Below are positions 6,880-12,427 of a stretch of 12,427 nucleotides of DNA, one piece after another. The stretch comes from Clostridiales bacterium (GTDB taxonomy: Bacteria > Bacillota_A > Clostridia > Oscillospirales > Acutalibacteraceae), in assembly GCA_009774735.1 (NCBI GenBank), contig VSOH01000031.1, forward strand, positions 1-12,427, in the 5' to 3' direction. The notes beneath the pieces were generated by a model that was given only the letters and a program-made list of their open reading frames with translations, was not told the DNA's origin and searched no databases. Made by a program: the position numbers and the translations under genes. Positions within the stretch are counted from its first letter, which is position 1. Every line of letters starts with the position of its first letter.

Positions 6880-7302
6880 TTACTTCTTAGCAGCCTTTGG
6901 TCTCTTTGCACCGTACTTTGAACGGCTCTGCATTCTTCCGTTAACACCCTGAGTATCGAGTGTACCACGGATGATGTGGTAACGTACACCAGGTAAATCC
7001 TTAACACGGCCGCCGCGAATCATAACAACAGAGTGTTCCTGAAGGTTATGACCTACGCCCGGAATGTAAGCAGAAACTTCAATACCGTTTGTAAGACGAA
7101 CTCTGGCAATCTTACGAAGAGCTGAGTTAGGCTTTTTAGGTGTTGCTGTCTTAACTGCAGTACAAACGCCGCGCTTCTGAGGAGAATTGTTATCAGTAAC
7201 AATATTTCTCTTTGTGTTAAGTCCCTTTAAGAGTGCAGGTGTCTTTGACTTCTTCTCAACAGTCTTACGACCTGTTCTTACGAGTTGGTTAAAGGTAGGC
7301 AA
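6880..7302 (-). CDS. rpsL: 30S ribosomal protein S12 (TTG start)
   Basis: S12 forms part of the decoding centre of the 30S subunit and affects accuracy. The sequence after the initiator is PTFNQLVRTGRKTVEKKSK, the family N-terminus, so translation must begin at the TTG at 7302. An AAAGGAG site is 8 bases upstream. The nearest in-frame ATG is well upstream and would add an unrelated stretch across the leader hairpins. The product has 140 residues and carries the Firmicute-type insertion before SPQKRGVC. The streptomycin-region loop PKKPNS (residues 55-60) has the wild-type lysines, and the GRVKDLPGVRYH loop (99-109) has the aspartate that RimO methylthiolates in many bacteria. It is the first gene of the str operon, behind a long structured leader. 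The basic tail SRSKYGAKRPKAAKK is normal. Confidence 0.98.
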   Translation of the reverse strand: MPTFNQLVRTGRKTVEKKSKTPALLKGLNTKRNIVTDNNSPQKRGVCTAVKTATPKKPNSALRKIARVRLTNGIEVSAYIPGVGHNLQEHSVVMIRGGRVKDLPGVRYHIIRGTLDTQGVNGRMQSRSKYGAKRPKAAKK

Positions 7303-7490
7303 TAGTTTATCTCCTTTCAAAATTATTTTATACGCAGTGTGCGTATAAATCATACAGCAAGCAAAACATTGCAGTATCATTTAAACGCACACCTTGGGGC
7401 AAGCAGACTGCTCACCCCAAAATGTTGTGTTTTTTTACAAAATGCGGAATAAATCTTTGTATAATTTAACCAAAGTCATATCCACACGGT
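7303..7490 (-). ncRNA. Structured 5' leader of the rpsL-str operon; candidate two-state regulatory RNA
   Basis: The promoter at 7524-7496 predicts a leader of about 187 nt. In the RNA, hairpin 1 (7420-7394) has an 11-bp stem, UUGGGGUGAGC with GCUUGCCCCAA, with two G.U pairs and a 5-nt loop. Immediately after it, 7393-7336 can form a long hairpin with 25-nt arms: 22 positions pair and three are symmetric single mismatches (U-U, G-G, U-U), around an 8-nt loop. Its lower arm overlaps another hairpin, 7349-7327: a perfect 10-bp stem UUUAUACGCA/UGCGUAUAAA with a 3-nt loop just above the ribosome binding site. The last two cannot form together. The three G.U pairs would be A-C mismatches in the opposite strand's RNA, so the fold belongs to the minus-strand transcript. 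No hairpin is followed by a U-run, so control would be translational, by stability, or by protein binding. I do not recognise a named RNA family. Confidence 0.5.
7311..7317 (-). promoter_or_regulatory. rpsL ribosome binding site supporting a TTG start
   Basis: AAAGGAG on the minus strand is 8 bases from the TTG initiator and 9 bases downstream of the leader's perfect 10-bp hairpin (7349-7327). The site itself is not inside any strong stem that I can draw. Confidence 0.85.
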
Positions 7491-7495
7491 TAGAT

Positions 7496-7524
7496 ATTAT
7501 AGCTTATTGCATTGTATTTGTCAA
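7496..7524 (-). promoter_or_regulatory. Perfect consensus promoter of the str operon, overlapping the rpoC 3' end
   Basis: On the minus strand TTGACA (7524-7519) and TATAAT (7501-7496) are exactly 17 bases apart, the ideal vegetative sigma factor arrangement. The -35 hexamer is made of the rpoC codons for Leu-Thr near its C-terminus (ELLTNTMQ), and the -10 begins three bases after the rpoC stop codon. The predicted start is near 7489. Confidence 0.9.
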
Positions 7525-10500
7525 GAGTTCTTGTAATTGTTCCAGATTTAAAGTTTCGCTGTCGCCTGAGAAATAACTTGGAACAACATCAACATCTCTG
7601 AAAACATCCATACCTGTACCTGCAGGAACAAGCTTACCGATAATAACATTTTCCTTAAGACCGATAAGCGGATCACTCTTGCCCTTGATAGCAGCATCAG
7701 TGAGAACACGTGTTGTTTCCTGGAAGGATGCGGCTGAAAGGAATGAATCCGTAGCAAGTGAAGCCTTGGTAATACCCATAAGAATAGGAATATAGGTAGC
7801 CTTTTCAAGACCTGTTTCACCGGCGGCAATTCTCTTTTCAACAGCCTCATTTGCCTCATCAACCTGAGCAACATCAACCATTGTGCCTGCAACAAGATCC
7901 GTGCTTCCTGCCTCGTCAACAGTACACTTCTTAAGCATCTGACGAACGATAACCTCAATGTGCTTATCGTTGATATCAACACCCTGTGTACGGTATGCAA
8001 ATTGAACTTCCTTAATCAGGTAATTATATACAGCCTCTTCACCGAGGATAGCAAGAACATCGTGCGGATTAACAGCACCGAGTGTAAGCTCTGTACCCTT
8101 TGCGATATGTGCACCCTCAACAATGTTTTCACAAAGTCTTGCGCCATAAGGAATGAGGTACTTTCTTTCCTCTGCTGTTTCATTATCATATACAACAACG
8201 TGACGGCTCTTTTTGATTTCTTCAAAACGAACATCACCCTCAATCTCACTGAGGATTGCAAGCTGCTTCGGCTTTCTTGCCTCGAACAGCTCCTCAACTC
8301 TCGGAAGACCCTGTGTAATATCAGCACCGCCGGCTACACCACCGGTATGGAAAGTTCTCATTGTAAGCTGTGTACCCGGCTCACCGATTGACTGAGCAGC
8401 GATAATACCAACAGCCTCACCAACCTGTACAGGCTCGTTGAATGCAAGGTTAGCACCATAGCACTTACGACAAACACCATGACGTGATTTACAGGTAATA
8501 AGTGAGCGGATTTTAACAGACTCAATGCCTGCATCAACAATACGCTGTGCATCCTCAGAAGTCATCATTCTGTCAGGCTCCATAAGAACCTCGCCTGTGT
8601 TCGGATCAATAACAGGATCAACAACGAAACGGCCTGTAAGTCTTTCCTCAAGCGGCTCAAGTACACGATTGCCGTCCATAATTCTTGAAACTACGATACC
8701 GTCGTGACAGCCGCAGTCATCATCACGGATGATAACATCCTGTGATACGTCAACAAGACGACGAGTGAGGTAACCGGAGTCAGCGGTACGAAGCGCTGTA
8801 TCGGCAAGACCCTTTCTCGCACCACGAGAAGAAATGAAGTATTCAAGAATATTAAGACCCTCACGATAGTTAGCACGGATAGGAACCTCAATTGTCTTAC
8901 CTGCTGTATTTGCGATAAGACCTCTCATACCGGCAAGCTGACGAAGCTGTGAGGTACTACCACGGGCACCTGAGTCTACCATCATATGAATTGGGTTATG
9001 AGCACCGTCAAAGTTTGAAGTAAGCTCGTTAGAAACCTTATTTGTACAATCCTCCCAAGCCTTGATTACTGCTGAAGAACGCTCTTCATTAGTAATAAGT
9101 CCATAGTTGTAATTGTAAGTGATTTCGTCAACTCTCTTTTCAGCTTCAGCAAGATAATCCTTCTTCTTATCAGGAATGAGTGCGTCGATAACGGCTACTG
9201 TTGTACCTGAAATTGTTGAATATTTATAGCCCTGATTCTTGATTGCATCAAGAACACCTGAAGCAATAGATACACCGTGAACATTGATGCATCTTTCAGC
9301 AATCTGACCAAGCTGCTTTTTCTTAACAACGAATGAAACCTCAAGGTCAAATTCTTTTTCAGGATCGTTTCTGTCAACAAAGCCAAGATCCTGAGGAACA
9401 GGATTATTGAAAATAATTCTGCCGATTGTTGTGATGATAAGTGCACTTCTTGTTACACCGTTATCTTCCTTGGTAATACGGATTTTAGCCGGTGAATGCA
9501 TACCGAGAGAACCCTCCTGGTAAGCCATCATAGCCTCGTCCTTATCCCTATAGATATTGTATGAACGGTAGAAGCCGTATTTCTCGGTGAATTCTGCATC
9601 ATCAATTTCACAAAGAATTGCAGCATTCGGTACAAAGTTTCTTGGGTCATCAATACCCTTATTGATTTCTGCCTTAACGTCGTTAAAGGAAATCTCTTCT
9701 GTTCTTGCCTCATCCTTAAAGAACTTAGGCTGACCCGGCTCGCCTTCCTTAATCATAGTTAAGTAGTATGAACCGATAACCATATCCTGTGTAGGAACAG
9801 CAACAGGCTTACCGTCTGAAGGCTTTAACAGGTTATTTGCAGCAAGCATAAGCATTCTTGCCTCTGCCTGAGCTTCTGCTGAAAGCGGTACGTGAACAGC
9901 CATCTGGTCACCGTCAAAGTCAGCGTTAAATGCTGTACATGAAAGCGGATGAAGCTTAATCGCTCTGCCCTCAACAAGAACAGGTTCAAATGCCTGAATA
10001 CCAAGTCTGTGAAGTGTGGGGGCACGGTTGAGCATTACAGGGTGGTCCTTAATAACAACTTCAAGGCTGTCCCAAACAGCAGGATTTGCTGCTCTCTCAA
10101 CCATTTTTCTTGCAGATTTAATATTGGATGCTACGCCTGTTTCAACAAGACGTTTCATAACGAAAGGCTTGAACAGCTCAATAGCCATTTCTTTAGGAAG
10201 ACCGCACTGGTGCATCTTAAGCTCAGGACCAACAACGATAACAGAACGTCCTGAATAGTCAACACGCTTACCGAGAAGGTTCTGACGGAAACGGCCCTGC
10301 TTACCCTTAAGCATATCACTCAGTGACTTAAGCGGTCTGTTGTTAGGACCTGTAACAGGTCTGCCGCGGCGGCCGTTATCAATAAGGGCATCAACTGACT
10401 CCTGAAGCATTCTCTTTTCATTTCTTACAATGATTTCAGGTGCTCCAAGCTCAAGCAATCTCTTTAATCTGTTGTTTCTGTTAATAACACGTCTGTATAA

Positions 10501-11271
10501 ATCGTTCAGGTCACTTGTTGCAAATCTGCCGCCGTCAAGCTGTACCATAGGACGGATATCAGGAGGAATAACAGGAATTGCATCAAGAATCATCCATTCA
10601 AGCTTGTTGCCGCTGTGATAGAAAGCATCAACAACATCAAGTCTTTTTAACAGACGAACTCTCTTCTGACCGCTTGCACCATCAAGCTCGGCAGTAAGCT
10701 CATCACGCAGCTGAGCAACATCAATGCTTTGGAGAAGCTCTTTAACAGCCTCAGCACCCATACCTGCCTTGAAGTCGTCCTCATATCTCTCACGCATTTC
10801 TGCGTATTCCTTTTCATTGAGAATCTGCATCTTCTCAAGCGGTGTATCACCCGGGTCTGTTACAATATATAATGCAAAGTACAAAACCTTTTCAAGGTAT
10901 CTCGGGCTTATGTCAAGAACAAGACCGAGTCTGCTCGGAATACCCTTGAAATACCAGATATGTGACACGGGAGCAGCAAGCTCTATGTGACCCATACGTT
11001 CACGGCGAACCTTAGATTTTGTAATTTCAACACCGCAGCGCTCACACACCTTGCCCTTATAGCGGACTCTTTTATACTTACCGCAGTGACATTCCCAGTC
11101 CTTCATAGGACCAAAGATTCTTTCACAGAAAAGACCGTCACGCTCCGGTTTTAAAGTTCTGTAGTTAATTGTTTCGGGCTTGGTAACCTCACCGTAAGAC
11201 CACTCACGGATTTTTTCAGGTGAGGCAAGACCGATTTTTATAGAACTGAATTCATTTTCATAATTATCCAT
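7504..11271 (-). CDS. rpoC: DNA-directed RNA polymerase subunit beta'
   Basis: This encodes 1255 residues, complete. It is the second-largest catalytic subunit of the cytoplasmic RNA polymerase. Visible landmarks in order are: the N-terminal zinc ribbon with C61, C63, C76 and C79; the lid/rudder region with GKRVDYSGRSVIVVGPEL (334-351); the catalytic NADFDGDQ (449-456), whose three aspartates bind the active-site Mg2+; the bridge helix (about 818-842); and the second zinc site with C853, C927, C934 and C937. Next comes the trigger-loop region with GEAVGIIAAQSIGEPGTQLT (951-970) and MRTFHTGG. The C-terminal part, with jaw and clamp segments, is intact to ELLTNTMQ. AAGGAG is 9 bases before the ATG, and the gap to rpoB is 46 bases with no terminator. 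No terminator is visible after it either, so some transcripts may continue into the str genes. Its last codons also encode the -35 of the str promoter. Confidence 0.99.
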   Translation of the reverse strand: MDNYENEFSSIKIGLASPEKIREWSYGEVTKPETINYRTLKPERDGLFCERIFGPMKDWECHCGKYKRVRYKGKVCERCGVEITKSKVRRERMGHIELAAPVSHIWYFKGIPSRLGLVLDISPRYLEKVLYFALYIVTDPGDTPLEKMQILNEKEYAEMRERYEDDFKAGMGAEAVKELLQSIDVAQLRDELTAELDGASGQKRVRLLKRLDVVDAFYHSGNKLEWMILDAIPVIPPDIRPMVQLDGGRFATSDLNDLYRRVINRNNRLKRLLELGAPEIIVRNEKRMLQESVDALIDNGRRGRPVTGPNNRPLKSLSDMLKGKQGRFRQNLLGKRVDYSGRSVIVVGPELKMHQCGLPKEMAIELFKPFVMKRLVETGVASNIKSARKMVERAANPAVWDSLEVVIKDHPVMLNRAPTLHRLGIQAFEPVLVEGRAIKLHPLSCTAFNADFDGDQMAVHVPLSAEAQAEARMLMLAANNLLKPSDGKPVAVPTQDMVIGSYYLTMIKEGEPGQPKFFKDEARTEEISFNDVKAEINKGIDDPRNFVPNAAILCEIDDAEFTEKYGFYRSYNIYRDKDEAMMAYQEGSLGMHSPAKIRITKEDNGVTRSALIITTIGRIIFNNPVPQDLGFVDRNDPEKEFDLEVSFVVKKKQLGQIAERCINVHGVSIASGVLDAIKNQGYKYSTISGTTVAVIDALIPDKKKDYLAEAEKRVDEITYNYNYGLITNEERSSAVIKAWEDCTNKVSNELTSNFDGAHNPIHMMVDSGARGSTSQLRQLAGMRGLIANTAGKTIEVPIRANYREGLNILEYFISSRGARKGLADTALRTADSGYLTRRLVDVSQDVIIRDDDCGCHDGIVVSRIMDGNRVLEPLEERLTGRFVVDPVIDPNTGEVLMEPDRMMTSEDAQRIVDAGIESVKIRSLITCKSRHGVCRKCYGANLAFNEPVQVGEAVGIIAAQSIGEPGTQLTMRTFHTGGVAGGADITQGLPRVEELFEARKPKQLAILSEIEGDVRFEEIKKSRHVVVYDNETAEERKYLIPYGARLCENIVEGAHIAKGTELTLGAVNPHDVLAILGEEAVYNYLIKEVQFAYRTQGVDINDKHIEVIVRQMLKKCTVDEAGSTDLVAGTMVDVAQVDEANEAVEKRIAAGETGLEKATYIPILMGITKASLATDSFLSAASFQETTRVLTDAAIKGKSDPLIGLKENVIIGKLVPAGTGMDVFRDVDVVPSYFSGDSETLNLEQLQELLTNTMQ

Positions 11272-11317
11272 TTGGAAGCACTCCTTTTTCTTAATTTATT
11301 GCGGAAGTCGTATCAGA

Positions 11318-12427
11318 TTAAAATTCATCATCGTCTGCTTCGTCACTGAAAGCATCAGCGAACAAATCATCAAATGCATCTGACTGACCTGCTTCCTCGC
11401 CTTCCTCATCGGCATCTTCAACGCCGTAACCTTCCTGATCCTCAAAATCATTAACAGTTGTGAAGGCTTTATCATCAATAGGCTGAATGCCTGTGCCATC
11501 GTCGAGATCCTGCTTAAGCTCAACCTCATTGCCCTCTTTGTCAAGCACTCTTGTATCAAGACCGAGAGCCTGAAGCTCTTTGAACAGTACCTTGAAGGAT
11601 TCAGGTGTACCTGATGTAGGAATGTTTTCGCCCTTTACGATTGACTCGTAGGTGCGTACACGACCGACAACGTCGTCTGACTTGATTGTGATAATTTCCT
11701 GAAGAGTATAAGCAGCACCATAAGCTTCAAGTGCCCAAACCTCCATCTCACCGAAACGCTGTCCGCCAAACTGTGCCTTACCGCCAAGAGGCTGCTGTGT
11801 AACAAGGCTGTACGGACCTGTTGAACGTGCGTGGATTTTATCATCAACAAGGTGATGCAGCTTAAGGTAATACATATAACCAACGGTAATTCTGTTATCG
11901 AACTTCTCACCGGTACGTCCGTCGATAAGCTCTGTTTTACCGTCAAATACCTTATTTCCGTTTTCATCTATATAGTAGCCGATATCAGCAAGCTCAAGAC
12001 AGTCACGGATATCCTGCTCGTGAGCACCGTCGAATACAGGAGTCATCATCTTCCAGCCGAGCGCCATAGCTGCGTAGCCAAGATGAACCTCAAGCACCTG
12101 ACCGATGTTCATACGTGAAGGTACACCCAGTGGGTTAAGAACAATATCAAGCGGTCTGCCGTCAGGAAGGAATGGCATATCCTCCTGTGGAAGGATTCTT
12201 GAAACGACACCCTTGTTACCGTGACGACCGGCCATCTTGTCGCCGACCTGGATTTTACGCTTCTGAGCAATATAAACTCTTACTACTTTATTGACACCGG
12301 GTGAAAGCTCGTCGCTGTTTGCACGGGTAAATACCTTAACATCAACTACAATACCATACTCACCATGAGGAACACGCATTGAGGTATCACGAACCTCTCT
12401 TGCCTTTTCACCGAAGATTGCACGAAG
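11318..12427 (-). CDS. rpoB: DNA-directed RNA polymerase subunit beta, C-terminal part (5' end outside window)
   Basis: The frame is open from the window edge to the stop at 11320-11318 and gives the last 369 residues of beta; about two thirds of the protein lies outside. The fragment begins LRAIFGEKAREVRDTSMRVPHGE, so the ATG at 12379 is internal and not a start. The catalytic-region motif KMAGRHGNKGVVSRI is at fragment residues 64-78. The C-terminal clamp and beta'-contact region FGGQRFGEMEVWALEAYGAA is also present. The rifampicin-binding segment lies outside the window. After the conserved end comes a tail of about 60 residues, very rich in Asp and Glu, ending SDEADDDEF. Such tails vary among Firmicutes. 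It is followed by rpoC after 46 bases, the usual rpoBC order. Confidence 0.98.
   Translation of the reverse strand, partial: LRAIFGEKAREVRDTSMRVPHGEYGIVVDVKVFTRANSDELSPGVNKVVRVYIAQKRKIQVGDKMAGRHGNKGVVSRILPQEDMPFLPDGRPLDIVLNPLGVPSRMNIGQVLEVHLGYAAMALGWKMMTPVFDGAHEQDIRDCLELADIGYYIDENGNKVFDGKTELIDGRTGEKFDNRITVGYMYYLKLHHLVDDKIHARSTGPYSLVTQQPLGGKAQFGGQRFGEMEVWALEAYGAAYTLQEIITIKSDDVVGRVRTYESIVKGENIPTSGTPESFKVLFKELQALGLDTRVLDKEGNEVELKQDLDDGTGIQPIDDKAFTTVNDFEDQEGYGVEDADEEGEEAGQSDAFDDLFADAFSDEADDDEF

Noticed and set aside
7394..7437. Terminator-like pattern on the plus strand (hairpin followed by a T-run at 7431-7437)
   Set aside because: On this strand the stem has two A-C mismatches, the T-run is 10 or more bases from the stem, and there is no plus-strand gene upstream for it to end. 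The minus-strand leader explains the hairpin better.
7960..8391. 143-codon plus-strand open frame inside rpoC
   Set aside because: It lies opposite a fully conserved rpoC segment. The predicted protein is cysteine- and asparagine-rich with no recognisable motif, and there is no ribosome binding site worth noting. It is a shadow of the real gene.
1..12427. CRISPR arrays, insertion sequences, phage genes, tRNA or rRNA genes
   Set aside because: I looked for repeat arrays, transposase motifs and tRNA cloverleaf sequence on both strands and saw none. The window is core operon plus a few accessory genes.

Overview
The window looks like chromosomal DNA from a low-to-moderate GC Firmicute, probably an anaerobic clostridium of the Oscillospiraceae/Ruminococcaceae type. 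The basis is the AT-rich codon use, strong AGGAGG-type ribosome binding sites, a TTGACA/TATAAT promoter, the Firmicute form of S12 (140 residues with an insertion near the N-terminus), and an RpoB that ends in an acidic tail. The family-level placement is inference from protein character, not from a search.

About three quarters of the window (2862-12427) is the core transcription/translation block, all on the minus strand. In transcription order it runs rpoB (C-terminal part only), rpoC, rpsL (S12), rpsG (S7), fusA (EF-G), tuf (EF-Tu). It supplies the two largest RNA polymerase subunits, two 30S proteins and the two main elongation GTPases. Its control points are visible. A perfect consensus promoter lies across the 3' end of rpoC and starts a roughly 187-nt leader ahead of rpsL, which begins with TTG. 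A second good promoter lies in the fusA-tuf gap. A strong intrinsic terminator follows tuf, so the str operon stops there and does not continue into rpsJ. There is no L7Ae-type gene between rpoC and rpsL, unlike the Bacillus arrangement.

The left quarter (1-2758) is accessory. On the plus strand is a tightly coupled cluster: the DNA-binding end of an AraC-family regulator, an EamA (DMT-superfamily) permease and a DUF2000 protein. Each gene overlaps the next by exactly 11 bases, and a hairpin that can work in both directions closes the cluster. On the minus strand are a YoaK/DUF1275 membrane protein and a small XRE-type regulator broken by an in-frame TGA.

Nothing here is a new multi-gene system. 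The most interesting item is the rpsL leader. It can form an 11-bp hairpin next to a 25-nt-arm imperfect hairpin, and the latter competes with a perfect 10-bp hairpin just upstream of the rpsL ribosome binding site. G.U pairs in these stems make sense only on the minus-strand RNA. This is a candidate cis-regulatory RNA switch for the str operon. The longest gene-free stretch is about 200 bases.
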